A DNA stretch of 64,000 bases from Suillus spraguei (GCA_016800925.1 JABCPU010000142.1:91568-155567), one strand, 5' to 3'. Positions 33,145-45,945 are shown, numbered from the stretch's first letter. Made by a program: numbers and translations. Notes: a model not told the origin generated them from the letters alone.

Positions 33145-33760
33145 ATGATACATATCTAGGCCCACCCGTATATGTAATATATTTTACCTCGGCCCACCCG
33201 TCTATGTAAAATTCCCCCACGTCAGCCCACCCGTCTATGCAATAAATATTTTACTGCACCCTCAGCCCACCCGTCCATGTAATACACCCCACGTCGGCCC
33301 ACCCGTCTATGCAATAAATATTTTACTGCACCCTCAGCCCACCCGTATATGTAATATTCTCTCACCTCAGCCCACCCGTATATGTAATATTCTCTTACCT
33401 CGGCCCACCCGTCTATGCAATAATATTTGCCTTGCATCTCTCTTCAGCCCAGCTGTCTATAATATCCTACTCTACATACTACCCAGATGGGCCCACCCAT
33501 CTCTGTTGGGGATGATATCCCCCTGGCCCATCCGTCAACATCAGAAATCATGTCTCCCTCAGCCCACCCGTCTCTCCCGAAAATACAAGTCTCCCGGCCC
33601 ACCCGTCTCCATCGGAAATAATATTCTCCCTGGCCCATCCATCAACATCGAGGATATACATAACCTTGGCCCATCATCCGCTGGCCCGTCTTTGACAGGA
33701 TATTATGTGGGTCGGGTGACCCGTATAGTACGGAGTTTGTCACTGAAGGGGCTCTGGGAT
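33145..33760 (+). repeat. GGCCCACCCGTCTATG array (F-type repeat, copy F3)
   Basis: About 14-16 copies of a GGCCCACCCGTMTATG-like 16-mer spaced 25-60 bp, between A/T-rich linkers such as CAATAAATATTTTACTGCACC. The right part parallels F2 (CGCTGGCCCGT...GGATATTATG). Non-coding. Confidence 0.75.
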
Positions 33761-34237
33761 TTTTATATGCCTTTATGAGTACATCAGCCAAGCAATCACA
33801 CACCATCACCAGATCAGTGTCCAGGTTCAGAGAAGGTATAACTGGGTCTCCTCCAGTCTTCTCTGCATTGAATTTCTGTTTGGTATATTCCCCTGCTTCA
33901 TAAGTGACAGCCAGGGCCCAAGTGCACCAGATTTTTATGTCAGAAGTGGACATGGAAGAAATATTCATGTTGGAAGTTGATATTGGAAATCAGACACTGA
34001 ATGCTGGATGTCCAGACTTTGGTGTTAAAGGGGGTGGAGATAGCGAGGATCAGATAAGGGAGCCTTGGATGATGTTGGCTTTCAAAGATGTATTATCATC
34101 CATTGCTCAATGAAATACCAGATGATTGGATGTGTGCTGGATATCAGATATTCATTTGTCAAGACCTGGGTCTCGGAACTTGGTACCCTTAACTCAAATT
34201 TTGGTGGTCAGAACTTGGCATCTCATAGGGCAACCAA
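33761..34237 (-). other. Unassigned stretch with a minus-strand frame
   Basis: A minus-strand frame at 33763-33968 reads coherent residues (for example GGDPVIPSLNLDTDLVMVCD) but matches no family I know. It may be a remnant of the same transposase-related sequence found at 36100-36754. Otherwise nothing is seen here. Confidence 0.25.
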
Positions 34238-34547
34238 TTTTTGGACCCCGGTGTCCACATTCTACAAGACAACCTAAGTGCCATAAAAGGCCATGTCAAG
34301 TGAGCACATGCTGCTCTCTTTGGAAGAATCTCAACTTCAGTTGGCCATTATCATGGAAAGTATTGACTGAATTATGTGTTGAGACCCGGGTCTTGGAACT
34401 TGGAACTTGGTATGCTTCATCTGAATTTTGGGGGTTGGAACTGGGTGTCTTGTAGGGCAACACAAGCCTCACACCCCAGTTTCCACATTCTACAAGACAA
34501 CCTAAGCGCCATAAAAGGCCATGTCAAGAGAGCACCTGCTGCTCCGA
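34238..34547 (+). repeat. Direct repeat pair (~75 bp)
   Basis: 34238-34315 and 34469-34547 share TCCACATTCTACAAGACAAC, then CCATAAAAGGCCATGTCAAG and GAGCAC. They differ by a few transitions. The second copy ends exactly where the B4 element starts. Confidence 0.75.
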
Positions 34548-35499
34548 TGTAAAGATACAACCTAGCCTGGGCTGTAGATAAACCACTGCCTAAACTAGTA
34601 TGTGAGTCTTGCACTCTGTCTAGTCTGCTTCACTTGTGAGAACAAGAGTGTTCGACCCTAAAGGGGGATGCCTATTAGTATGGTCAAGTTCAAGTCAAAC
34701 TTATGTGCGAAGGAAGCATTGTGGTTAGTGGTAAGTTGCCGCAGTCAGCGATGATGCCACTGGAACTAGCGTTGTTTGTAGCGGTGCTACCGTGGTCGAG
34801 ATATGGTCAGAAACAGTTGCGTCGAGTGAGCGATGTCGAGCAATAATATCAGCGGTAACGGTAAAGCTGCGAGTGGTGTGAAGAAACAGTAAAGAAGCCA
34901 CGGTACTTTCAGTGGTAAAGCAGCAGTGCGTGAGAAGTTCAGTCAAAATAAGAGTCAAAAGTCCAGCGGTAACAGAAAACGAGCATGATAGATTAACGAG
35001 CGATAATGAAACTTTAAAGACTAAGTCCACTACTGGGTAGATCCAGAGCTAGACAATAATCCTGACCTATAGTACGTGCAATGGTGTAAAATAAGGTACT
35101 TGTATCGTGCAGGGTACACAGTGCTTATATCCTAAATTGTATGTACTCGGAATACTCTAGGCAAGATCAGTAGCGCTGGAGTGTAGTAACCACCATAAGT
35201 AAACATAGCACGAGGCGCTGTGGTACAAGGCAACATGTAATAAGGCTTGCTGTGGAATCAGTGATAACGAACAGAAAACAAACGACGCACCAAATGGAGC
35301 TATGCGGACGCAGCAAGGACATGGAAGGACATCGGTATGTGGAATGAGGTGCAGTAGTCAGTATGGTGTGCGGTAAGCGTGGGATGCTGCCGGTACTGCT
35401 AAAGGGGTAAGACGGCCATGGACAAGTGGTAACTCCTGTAGACATGAGATGAGTGTCAAAAGATGGGGTTTTAAGCCCAGCACCAATATGCTCGTTACA
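34548..35499 (-). mobile_element. TGTA...TTTACA element, copy B4
   Basis: 952 bp in reverse, TGTAAAGATACAACC to ATGCTCGTTACA. Flanks are CCGA and CTGG; both could derive from CCGG but the match is weak. Non-coding. Confidence 0.72.
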
Positions 35500-35537
35500 C
35501 TGGGAACTCAGTAACTGTGATTTATTACCTCCTCTGA

Positions 35538-36068
35538 TTTGGATGATATGCAACTACCTCAGCTCCATCATGTCTACAATTATCATACACATGGGCCCAC
35601 CTGTCTATATTTTATACCACCCTTGGCCCACCCGTCTAATATAATATACTGTACAACACCCTCGGCCCACCCATCTAATAAAATATTTTATATAACACTC
35701 TCGACCCACCTGTCTAATACCCATCTAATTTAATATGTGTCTGGGCACACTCATGTATGTGATAACAAGTACCCTTCACATACCTATCTATCTGATACAC
35801 ATCTACCTTGATACACCCATCTACATAATATCCAACTACCTTGGCCCATCCATCTACCAAATATTCATGTACATTGGCCCACTCATCTACTCTACATATT
35901 CCTTGCATGGGCCCACCTGCTGTCATTTGGAATAATATTCCTCCTGGCCCATCCATCATAAATGAGGATATTTCTACCATGGGCCCATTGTCCGCTGGCC
36001 CGTATCATACGGGATATTATGCACGTCCATTCACTCGTATAATATGGAGATAGTTCACTGTAATATGT
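35538..36068 (+). repeat. F repeat, copy F2
   Basis: From TGGATGATATGCAACTACC to TTCACTGTAATATGT, with about ten GGCCCACCC/GGCCCATCC words. It is the uninterrupted counterpart of F1 and shows that the LTR at 24053 is a clean insertion. Confidence 0.7.
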
Positions 36069-36099
36069 GCTAGAGAATCTCAACCACTATATTTGACCA

Positions 36100-36754
36100 C
36101 TCATCAATGATTTGGTTGACACATGGGAGCGCAGTATCAAGTTTTCTAAGACTGCATGTTACCCCAATGGTCGGCTAACTTGTAGTGCTGTTTCCCTCAT
36201 TGTTTGTGATCTTCCTGCTGCTCATCACTTCTCTTCTCTGGCTGGAGTCAGTAGTCACTTCTACTGGAGTGCATGCAAATGCTACCACAAGTCTATGTAT
36301 GGAAGGGTGGACTACAAGAATTGGGAACCTCACAATAGGAATGAACTTCATCAATATGCAGAGCAGTGGCAAGATGCTGCTACATCTTCTGAGTGTGAAA
36401 TGTTATTTAAGGCTCATGGTGTATGCTATTCCAAACTTTGGCATCTACCATACTGGGACCCTTCATGGCAACTTATTATTGACCCAATGCACTGTATATT
36501 AGAAGGTCTAGTCCAATACCACACTTGTAGTCTCTTCAGTTTGACTTCACAGTCAAATACATCAACTTCAGCCCCACCAGCATTTTCACATGACTTTGGT
36601 GGTGTACCTACTGAGACAATGTTGCCCAAGGACATAATGCAAATATCTGCAATCCAGGCCCTCCTTGTTTCCCAGATTGTTTCTGATGATGAGCAACTGG
36701 ATGCATGTTTTGATGGGTTGAAAAAATCTCTGCTGCACAGAAATGTGGGTCCGT
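36100..36754 (+). pseudogene. Plavaka/CACTA-like transposase, first part
   Basis: An open frame from about 36112 to the insertion point contains FYWSACKCYHKSMYGRVDY, then HLPYWDPSWQLIIDPMHCI and LEGLVQYH. The DPMH-(I/L)-LEGL region is typical of the large mushroom transposases grouped as Plavaka, related to CACTA Tnp2/KDZ types; I assign the superfamily with moderate confidence. The frame is cut at 36754 by the B5 element and resumes at 39574. The upstream part is missing or replaced by the F2 repeat. Confidence 0.6.
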
Positions 36755-37399
36755 TGTAATGAACATATTGGCACTGGCCTTGAAACCCTATCTTTAGCAC
36801 TTGTCTCACATCTATAGGAGTTACCACTCATCCATGGCCATCTTACCCCTTTAGCACATACCAGCGGCATCACACGCTTACCACACACCATACTGACTGC
36901 CACACCACATTCCACATACTGATGTCCTTCCATGTCCTTGCCACATCCGCATAGCTCCATTTGGTGCGTAGTTTATACATGACCATTTATCACTGATTCC
37001 ATGGCAAGCCTTATTACATGTTGCCTCGTGCCACAGCCGCCTCGCGCTACATTTACATACAGCAGTTACCATACTCGAGTGCTACTGATTTCACCTAACA
37101 CATCCCGAGTACATACAATTTAGGATATAAGCACCACATCCCCCATACCAGATTAGCACTTCATTTTCACGGTACTATAGGTCAGGATTAGTGTCTAGCT
37201 CTGGATCTACCCAGTAGTAGACTTAGTCTTTAAAGTTCTTTACCACTCGTTAATCGATTTTGCTCGTTCACTGTTACCGCTGGCATACCGCTAGATTCTT
37301 GACCCCTATTTTGACTGGGCTTCACGCTCGCTGCTACTTTACCACTGAAAGTACCACAGTTTTCTTTACTGTTTCCTTGTACCACTTGCACCTTACCGC

Positions 37400-37961
37400 T
37401 GTAGCAAGCAAAGTCATGCTGACCATCAAACCCCCGTTTTTGACAAGCGTCTCATTACCGTCTGCAGCGGCAACTGAAGAATTCCCTTATAGCGAGCATA
37501 TAGCCTTTTCGCTCCGCGAAGGTGGAACCATACTTCTTCCATGAACCCTTACCGGATCCTCGTGTTGATGCCCTCATGTCCCATCCAAATCTGTCTAGAT
37601 ACATTGGTGCGTAGTTACTTTGCTTCCGCCATTACTAAATCTACAGCAGGATTTACCTTGCATCTCAAGGGGCTGCTGCATGCTGTGCACCTCTTAGTTA
37701 ATACCCTGTTTATTTTCTTTCTCGCTACCAGACTCACCTAATAATCTCGTACACGCTCAAATATGTTAAAAGGACTCAACATACATACCATTACCATTAC
37801 TTCCCGTTACATCCTGTCACTTGGACTTGGTATCTGAATGCTCGCTAGTCTCAATCTATTTGCTTTTGAACCATTCTCTGTTCGAACATCGCTCATTGAT
37901 TTAACCGCCAGTAACTTAACCGCTCAAAGTACCGCGCTACTTTCGACTTCACTACTCGTAA
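37400..37961 (+). mobile_element. TGTA element, subfamily C, copy C2 (partial)
   Basis: Starts TGTAGCAAGCAAAGTCATG with left flank CCGC. It matches the beginning of C1 and C3 (GACCATCAAACCCCCG against GACCATGAAAGTGCCG) and loses similarity before C3 starts. Confidence 0.5.
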
Positions 37962-37965
37962 CCGG

Positions 37966-38870
37966 TGTAGCGAACAAAGTCACACTGACCATGAAAGTGC
38001 CGTTTTACACAAGTGTCTTGTTACTGTCTACAGTGGCTACTGAGAAAACCCCAATAGCGAGCATTACCCCTTGTCGCTTTGCCAGTACCATTTTCGCTCC
38101 GTGGATCCTTGCCCCTTACCGAATCTTGCTACCGATGTCCTCCTGTCCATTCCATTTCCGTCTAAGATCCATTGGTGTGTAGCATATTCATTTCCGCCAT
38201 TACTAAAGCTATGGCAAGACTTACCTTACCTTCTGTGACACTGCTTGCTCACTGTGTGCCTCTTAGCTAAATATCTCTATCTCGCTACTGTTCTCGCTAT
38301 GTATTCTGGTCGTTCACAGTACATGTTAAAAAGGACTCTTTGCACATTCTGGTACTTTTACTTTTCCCTCTATGGTACACACGGTACTTAGGAATTGTCA
38401 CCACTACTGTCTCTAATGGAATAAAGTCTTTTGCCAAAGTCACTGTCTCTTAAGAATTGTTTTACTGCTAAACACACCACCGCTCCTTACCGCTTTCCCA
38501 TGCTTCACCACTTGCGCTACGCTTTCCTGCACTTCGTCACTATGCTTCACCACTTGTTTTACCGCCAGTTTCCCACACCTTACCGCAGTTTTACTGCCTG
38601 CACTACTGCTACTTTACCGCTATCTTCCTGCACTCTACCGCTACATTACCGCTACTTTCCCACAGAGCAGAGGTCACCGCTAGCATCTTGCTACCTCTGA
38701 CGGCAGTCTTGCACCACAGGTTGGGCATTATTGAACTATATTAACTTAGCATTCCCTTTAGGGTCGAATGTTCTTGCCTCGCAAGAGTAGCAGACTAGGT
38801 AGAGCACAAGACTCGCATACTAGCTTAGGCCGTGGTTTATCTACAGCCCAGGCTAGATTGTATCTTTACA
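37966..38870 (+). mobile_element. TGTA...TTTACA element, subfamily C, complete copy C3
   Basis: 905 bp, TGTAGCGAACAAAGTC to ATTGTATCTTTACA, flanks CCGG (37962-37965) and CCAG (38871-38874): a 4-bp duplication with one CpG transition. It serves as the empty-site reference for B2. Non-coding. Confidence 0.75.
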
Positions 38871-39573
38871 CCAGACCGCGGCCAGTGATCTCGCTGGGTC
38901 ACTACCTCTTTCATCAACCTTCTTGCTCATACAGAACTACCGCTACCACACCACAGGTAGTAGTACTATATTCATTTCACAGAAGTCATTTTTGTTCTTG
39001 CTCTCGCTAGCTAACCACTACAGCTATCCTTGCTGCACGAGTACCACTGACATTGTGCTAGTACTGCCAATATACCGTTGCTGCCACTAACCTCGGAAGT
39101 TGGAATCTTCATTTCCTTATTAGTACTTTCTTGATTCCTTCACACTAACTTAGAAGGAATTGCTTCTATCGCAGTCCTCTTTGGTCGAACATATCACTCG
39201 CACCTTCAGTAGGATTACCATTGCGCTTATACTTAGGCCAGCAGTAGTTTCTTCATTTCACCGCTACTGCTAATATTGTTGCTCATTATTGCTCGCTTGA
39301 TGCTACATTTACAAGCATTATCTCAACCATGGTAGCACCACTACATACCACGCTAGTTCTGGCAGCATCTTCACCAGCTGCAGCAGCTTACCGCTGACTA
39401 TGACACTACATTCGCTCACTGGTTTGACTTGGATTAGACTATACTAACAGGCATTCCCCTTGAGGGTCGAACACTCTTGTTTGACAAGTGAAGCAGACTA
39501 GACAGAGTGCAAGACTCACATACTAACTTAGGAGGTAGTTTATCTACAGCCCAGGTTAGGTTGTATCTTTACA

Positions 39574-40852
39574 CCATTGAAGTTTGTCTGTAATACCTTG
39601 GGTCATATGCCACAGAAAGCTGATAGAACCCTCAAGGTTGATTATGTTAAAGCTCTTCTTGAGTGGGGAAGCTCTTTGTTCACCATGTTCCTTGTTGTAA
39701 GTTTCTGAATGTTTTTGTACAGCATCATGAACAGCCTTTAGCTGCTGCCCCTAAAGAGGAACATCAATTTGGCATGGTAGAAGTACTTAACACATTCACA
39801 ATGTCATCCAAGATACAACCATCCCTACTTAGGTTCAGTTCCAAGTAATTTTGGTGAAGCCTCTGCTGGGACACTCAAGGCTGATGAATGGTGAACACTC
39901 ATCACAATTTACCTTCCCATTGCCCTTGTGAGTTTGTGGGGAGCCAGTACTTCACACTCTTCTGCTGAGCTTGCGATATGCCTCAGAACTGTCCTTGATC
40001 ACACCATGGAACTGGTTTGTGCAGTATATCTTGCTTTTGCACAAATGATGGTTATGTCAGAAAGTTGAAAGATGTCCATCCTACCTCATCTCTGCGCCTG
40101 AACCACCATGCGTCTTTTCATATAAATGACTACCTACTCCTATTTGGCCCTGCCCACTCATGGTGGTGTTTTCCATTCAAGTGTCTGATTGGAATGCTCC
40201 AATGGCTTCCTGTCAATCACAAATTTGGTGGGTCACTGTGAGAAATGGAATGAGCAAGTGGACTAATGGTCTTCAAGGGGAGCTTGAGAACACAATGCTT
40301 CATTCATATATCAAGGCTACAAGGCTTGGCTGCTGGCTTGCTCAACTGGATTGTCCGCCTGTTATTCAAGAGTGCAGGGACATCTTTAATGGAGTATATG
40401 CACTCAAGAGCACAGAAATTTCCAGCCAAAGGCTTGCTGAGGACCCTATGAATGACACCACTTTACAGGTGCCTGACTGTGCAATGACTAGCACTATACC
40501 TGAGGACCTATATGCCCTCCTCAGATGACAAACAGCAATACTATGTGCTACACTCAAGTTCAATGGTGTTATATGCAGTAGGGCATCGACACACTTAGGG
40601 AACAACCAGATTCTCTTCTACCCTGAGGAGACCAGACATTGACCCCTGTCCCTGCTAATATCAAATATATCTATGGCACACTGACAGGAGATCTGTTATT
40701 TGCCGCACAGAGACATATCCCATTGAATTACTATGACCATACCATTGATCCCTTCTCGATATATCCTGACTTCCCAGCAAAGCTGTACTCAACAGAGCTT
40801 GAGAGTTGCCTAGAAAATGTGAAGGTATCCTGGGTTATCACTCACTTCATGT
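39574..40852 (+). pseudogene. Plavaka/CACTA-like transposase, second part
   Basis: Pieces in more than one frame continue the 36100-36754 protein: a stretch near 39640 (VDYVKALLEWG), then LLFGPAHSWWCFPFKCLIG near 40135 followed by NHKFGG, ENTMLHSYIKATRLGCWL near 40290, and a C-terminal part near 40640-40852. The W-W-x-F-P-F-x-R/K-L-I-G and ELE-x-TML motifs are characteristic of this transposase group. It is broken by stops and by B6 at 40853. Confidence 0.6.
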
Positions 40853-41768
40853 TGTAACGAACATATAGGCGCTGGGCTTAAAACCCCATATTTTGACACT
40901 CGTCTCACGTCTACAGGAGTTACCACTTGTCCATGGCCATCTTACCCCTTTAGCAGTACCGGCGGCATCCCACACTTACCACACACCGTATCGACTGCCG
41001 CACCATGTTCCACGTACCAATGTCCTTCCATGTCCTTGCCGCATCCGCATAGCTCCATTTGGTGCGTCGTTTTTTTTCTGTTCATTATCACTGATTCCAC
41101 AGCAAGCCTTATTACATGTTGCCTTGTGCCGCAGCGCCTTGCGCTATGTTTACTTACGGCAGTTACTACACTCCAGCGCTACTGATCTCACCTAGAGTAT
41201 TCCGAGTACATACGATTTAGGATATAAGCACCACGTACCCTGCACGTACTATAGGTCAGGATTATTGTCTAGCTCTGGATCAACCCAGTAGTGGACTTAG
41301 TCTTTAAAGTTTCCTTATTGCTCGTTCTCTGTTACCGCTGGCATACCACTGGACTTTTGACTGTTACTTTGACTGAACTTCCCACACACCGCTACTTTAC
41401 TGCTGAAAGTACCGCGGACTTCTTTACTGTTTCCTTGCACCGCTCGCAACCTTACTACTACCACTGAGATCACTGCTCGACATTGCTCGCTCGATGCAAC
41501 TGTTACTGGCCTTATCTTGACCACGGAAGCACTGCTACACACAATGCTAGTTCCAGCAGTATCATCGCTGATTGCGGCAACTTACTGCTGACCACGACGC
41601 TTGTTTCGCACATAAGTTAGACTCAAACTTGACCATACTAATAGGCATCCCCCTTTAGGGTCGAACGCTCTTGTTCTTACAAGTGAAGCAGACTAGACAG
41701 AGTGCAAGACTCACATACTAGTTTAGGCGGTGGTTTATCTACAGCCCAAGCTAGGTTGTATCTTTACA
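40853..41768 (+). mobile_element. TGTA...TTTACA element, copy B6
   Basis: 916 bp, TGTAACGAACATATAGG to ATCTTTACA. Flanks ATGT (40849-40852) and ACGT (41769-41772) are a 4-bp duplication with one CpG transition. It interrupts the 3' part of the transposase frame. Confidence 0.78.
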
Positions 41769-43373
41769 ACGTGTTGGGTGGTTTCTGACCATCACACAGT
41801 GATTCTATCCCTATCATGTAATTAATCAGTTGATCACTTTGTTTCTAAGGTTGTATTTCATTCATATCCCTACACTAGCTCAAAAGTTCTCATTCATACT
41901 TGTGCATTTTGCTGTATAATGAAGATATTTTTTTGCCTATGTCAGTCTGATTGCCATTTGTGCTTGTGTGAGTGGGCTACGTTTGTGCAATGAGCAGGTG
42001 ATGATCAGGCGATTTATTTTGTCCAAGGGTGAAACTTGAAGCTTTGCCATCACATTTTGCTGCTGGTGTAAACTTCACATTTTTAGTAGTCCCTCCTTAA
42101 GTTTACAGCAAGTTGGTGTCACCATTCTTGCAAGGGACTTATCCGCTCCTTTTTGGGAAATTAGCCGGCAGCAAGTTGCAAAAAAGGAAGTTAAGCAATG
42201 TGTGAATTTACTGATGTAATTGTTGGACAAAACTTAAAGCATTGGCAAGCATATAGCTGCGGATTAAACTTCAAATTTTGTTTGAAGTCTTATGTGATAA
42301 TTAAATTTAAAATTCAAGCAGATGCTGAAAATCTGATTATATTTCTTATTTGCATTGACATATAGTCAGCAAAAAACAGCAGCTGATATTTCATATTTTG
42401 GATTTCGTACACAATGATGACTAAATTTGAAGTTATATGCCCCTTTTTATGTCAATTCAAACTTCAAATATTTTTTTCACATTTCGTACAACATATAAAC
42501 CTGTCCTAAATATCGGTAACCCCGATGTGTAAGGTCGAATGCATACAGTAACTTGCATCTGTCCTCACTAGAGTCATGATGCTCCTTGTTGTGGCATTAT
42601 TGCCTCTCGACATGGTTGAAAGCAGCATCAATATTTTCAGTTTGTTGGCTTAAAATTGAAAAGGTGCATACACTTGCGATTTTCAATGTCACACTGAAAT
42701 GCATGACCAGATTGCTGGTTACAAATAATGGTCGTAGTTGATGCCGTTATTGTACTTTGCGTGGGTGTGCTTACAGGTTCGTGAAGCAGAATCACATGTC
42801 ATGATCTGTACTTATATCGCATTTTTAGGAATCTTGAGCGCCTGCAAGCTCCTGGTTAAGCTGTCATGTGATCGCCTCTTTCCTTGTGTATTCCTTGCTA
42901 CAGTGCCATCAATGGGTGCCCCTTATGTCACAGTCTTTTCGTTCATTGCATTTAGTGTATTAATAGTGGGACTCAGAGTGACTTCCGTAAGCTCAGTAAA
43001 GGCTCGGTAAAGCTCGGTAAAGTTCGGAAAGAGCTTACAGGAAACATGGCTAAAACCTGCCATAATCCTCAGCGCACATCGGCATGACGTCGGAAGTTCA
43101 AATGACACTTAAGATTTTTGAAGCATATGGTACAGAAGGCAGGGACAATGGTCAACAAAGTTATCAGATGCTATCAGCCCTTCATATTGTTTCTACTACA
43201 TATCATACATACACATTTCTATAGGAAAACTAAATAAAACTTAGCAGTGTTGCTCAGTGCTCACTGTCATCCACAATGAGTGAGACTTAGCGTGTGAACA
43301 AAATTCAAACTCCGCTTGATCAGTGCAATTGATCAGTCAGGGGGATGATTAGGGAACACCTCAAGCTCTCATC
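41769..43373. other. A/T-rich non-coding stretch
   Basis: The first ~45 nt continue the transposase frame to a stop. The rest has no supported gene. Noted: an arm-like relative of the 1801 MITE (AATGTGTGAATTTACTGATG, about 42196-42220) and a short tandem GCTCGGTAAA run at 42990-43030. The left end of the PIF/Harbinger element probably lies in 43000-43373 but I could not fix its terminus. Confidence 0.4.
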
Positions 43374-44918
43374 ATGCCTCACACATCTAGTTGCAATGAT
43401 CTCCTTCATCCAGTGGATAATGCTGCTTTGTCTCTAACCCAACTCCAATACCAGCAACTTTTTGAAGCTCAGGAGTCAAGCTCTGATTCACACTCCACTT
43501 CCAACTCTGATTCACACTCTGATTCAAGCATGGATATCACCTCTTCACCTACCCTTTCCTCCAACATCTCCAGGGAATCTTCTGATGATTCCAATGATTC
43601 TGATGAGATCACTGCACGTTACAATCAGCTTCATTATCAAATTGCTGCTCTTCGTGATGAGGTTGCAAGATCTCATGTGCTTCAGAAGCCTGATGAACCT
43701 CCCCCATGAGCCTCCCAGCTGCATATGCTTGTTCACCATGAGAAGCACCACTCCTATTTATTCTGGCAGAAGCTACATGTGGACACTATCATTTTTGATG
43801 ATATCCTTGATCAGATTTCTGATCACCATATCTTTCACAACCAATCCAACAATTCCCAGCTCCCTATCTCCATTCAGCTTGCTATATTTCTCAATCGTGC
43901 TGGCCACTATAGGAATGCAATTTCTCTCCAGGATGTTGCCCAATGGGCAGGTATAAGTGTTGGGTCTGTTGTGAATTGCACTAATCGTGTAATGATCACA
44001 CTGCTTGACCAGCATGACAATTTTGTCAGCTTCCACATCCTGATTCAGAGGATGCTGAGCTTGCTAGGCAATTTGCAGGGTCCAAAACCTGTCCTGAGTG
44101 GCGCAATGGCATTCTAGCTGTTGATGGCACTACAGTTAACCTTTATGCCAAACCTGCTCATTTTGGTGAAGCATTTTATGACAGAAAATCAAACTATTCT
44201 CTTGGCTGTCAGGTAAGTTCCCCCCCTCCATTCATGGTCAAAAATTAAATATTTTAGGCAGTTGTCATGCCTCACAACCTTGTCATTGTTGATTATGCTC
44301 TTGGTTATCCTGGAAGTGTCCATGATGCCTATGCTTTCCGATCAACTTGTCTCCATGAGCAGCATGACGCTCTTTTACCAGATGGCCATTGGGTTTGGGC
44401 TGACAGTGCATAGTCCCTTTCAAGAAGCCCCACAATGGAAGGCTGAAAAAGGATCAAAAGACATTTAATTATCATCTTTCTACAGTGAGTTGATTTTATT
44501 TATTTATTCTGATAGGTTGCTGATTTTTATTTTTATTCAGGTTCATGTACATGTTGAGCATGCATTTGCTGCTCTTAAGGGCTGGTTCCAATCCCTCCGA
44601 GAGCTTTGTCTCAATATTCACACAGAAAGAGAGCTTCAGATAGCTGTCCATTGGATTATGTGCTGCATCATCTTGCACAACATGATCATCAGATTTGAAG
44701 CTCACCATCGCAAGCAGAATCCAAAATTCTCCCGTTCTCAGAGGTGGGCTGAAAGGGAGGCCAGGGAATTTGCAGCTCAAGAGATTGAAGAGCCTGATGG
44801 AGATGAAGTTGTAGGTGACAGATCATATGAGGGTACTCCAGGGCAAGCTTCTCGTTTGAGGATGATGGATCAACTGTTTGACAGTCCTTACTCAAGAGCT
44901 GAACATAGGGAAGGGTAG
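43374..44918 (+). pseudogene. PIF/Harbinger transposase (DDE_4 type), broken
   Basis: Starts MPHTSSCNDLL with a serine/aspartate-rich N-terminus. Downstream is a helix-turn-helix-like region (ISLQDVAQWAGISVGSVVN). The catalytic core follows: first D in ILAVDGTTV, second in LGYPGSVHDAYAF with WADSA, and E in VHVEHAFAALKG. Two introns are clear: 44213-44257 (GTAAGT...TTTTAG) and 44485-44540 (GTGAGT...TTCAG). Lesions: in-frame TGA near 43707, a single-base deletion near 44039 and a deletion after WADSA near 44410. The C-terminus (ELQIAVHWIMCCIILHNMI) is normal. The protein would cut and paste its element together with a DNA-binding partner. Confidence 0.82.
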
Positions 44919-45079
44919 CTTGAAAAAACCAGAACTACATTGGCAATCAGAAGGTATATGTACTACTACAAGAGACTCAACAAATGTATGTAAAATGTAT
45001 ATATCAAAATCAAGCAGCAAAGTAACTATGAGATGCTAAAATTGACATGACAACAAGGACAAAAATATGCGACATAAAA

Positions 45080-45432
45080 TCAGCCTGATGATGAGGACAA
45101 GGCACCAGCAACACTCCCACCCACACCGCGCATCATAGTCTCATATTGGATCTTGAGATGCCAGGTCTCAGCCTCCTTGTCCTGCAGAGCAGCTGCAGCC
45201 TGGAGGCAAAGGATCTCCTTATCCTTCGCCTCCTGCTCATGGAGGTGCGCAGTAGACGAGAGCAGGACCTCATGTGAGTGGGACTCGTGGCGCCACTGGA
45301 ATTCCTTCTTCTTCATCTGATAGTCCATCTTGATGGTGTAGCACTCGTTCTTCAATTGTTGGTGCTCAGACATGTTGCTTTGCATGCTCTGAATGTCGTC
45401 GTTCACCATGGTGATGCATTCCTGCACATCCG
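45080..45432 (-). pseudogene. C-terminal exon of the Harbinger partner ORF
   Basis: Minus-strand frame, a strong coiled coil (for example MKKKEFQWRHESHSHEVLL) ending GALSSSSG. It joins 53372-54967 in reading direction once the chromovirus 45438-53366 is removed. Lies tail-to-tail with the transposase. Confidence 0.6.
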
Positions 45433-45437
45433 CCGCC

Positions 45438-45913
45438 TGTTACGAACTGGGATGGCGTCACCAGCGACAGTGAAAAGACACAGACGGTCTACTGGGAGGT
45501 TCTTACAATGTCCAGAAGAGGACAAGGTGAAAGTACAAGGAATGTGTTCCAAGTACGATCAAGGTTCTGGCCTCAAGGGTAAGTCTGAGAGGTTCTACAA
45601 GAATAGAGACTAAGGCTAAGGAGTGCTTAGACTTAGAGACGATTCAAGACGACTCAGGTTGGAGACCTAAGCGAAGGATATTCCAGGTAAAACCCAGTAA
45701 GATTAAAGTAAAGAATCTGCTACAAGTACAACATGCTTAAATAGACCAATATGTGCGCACGGACCAAGAGAGGCGTGGGAAAGTAAGTGCGTATCCAAAT
45801 AAGGAAGGCAACTATAGTACAGATGCATTGAGCATATGAGTCAGAGTCATGTGACATGATATACAAGTAAGAAAACAAAGAGAAAATGAATAGGGGCACG
45901 TACAATTGTAACA
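45438..45913 (-). repeat. 3' LTR of chromovirus copy 2
   Basis: 476 bp, TGTTACGAACTGGG to ACAATTGTAACA on the plus strand. The adjacent TTACCCCC is the complement of the polypurine tract. Confidence 0.94.
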
Positions 45914-45945
45914 TTACCCCCTTTTTACACATAAAGTCACCGACT

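Larger units (their letters stand above)
36755..39573 (+). mobile_element. TGTA...TTTACA element, copy B5, holding C-type elements
   Basis: The left part, 36755-37399, begins TGTAATGAACATATTGG; the right part, about 39250-39573, ends ATCTTTACA. Flanks CCGT and CCAT are a 4-bp duplication with one CpG transition. It is inserted in the transposase frame. C2 (from 37400) and C3 (37966-38870) are nested inside; 38871-39249 is further non-coding repeat sequence I cannot classify. Confidence 0.68.

Noticed and set aside
42738..43010. 90-residue hydrophobic open frame as a membrane protein gene
   Set aside because: No start context, no family, no introns and no conserved copy; insufficient support.
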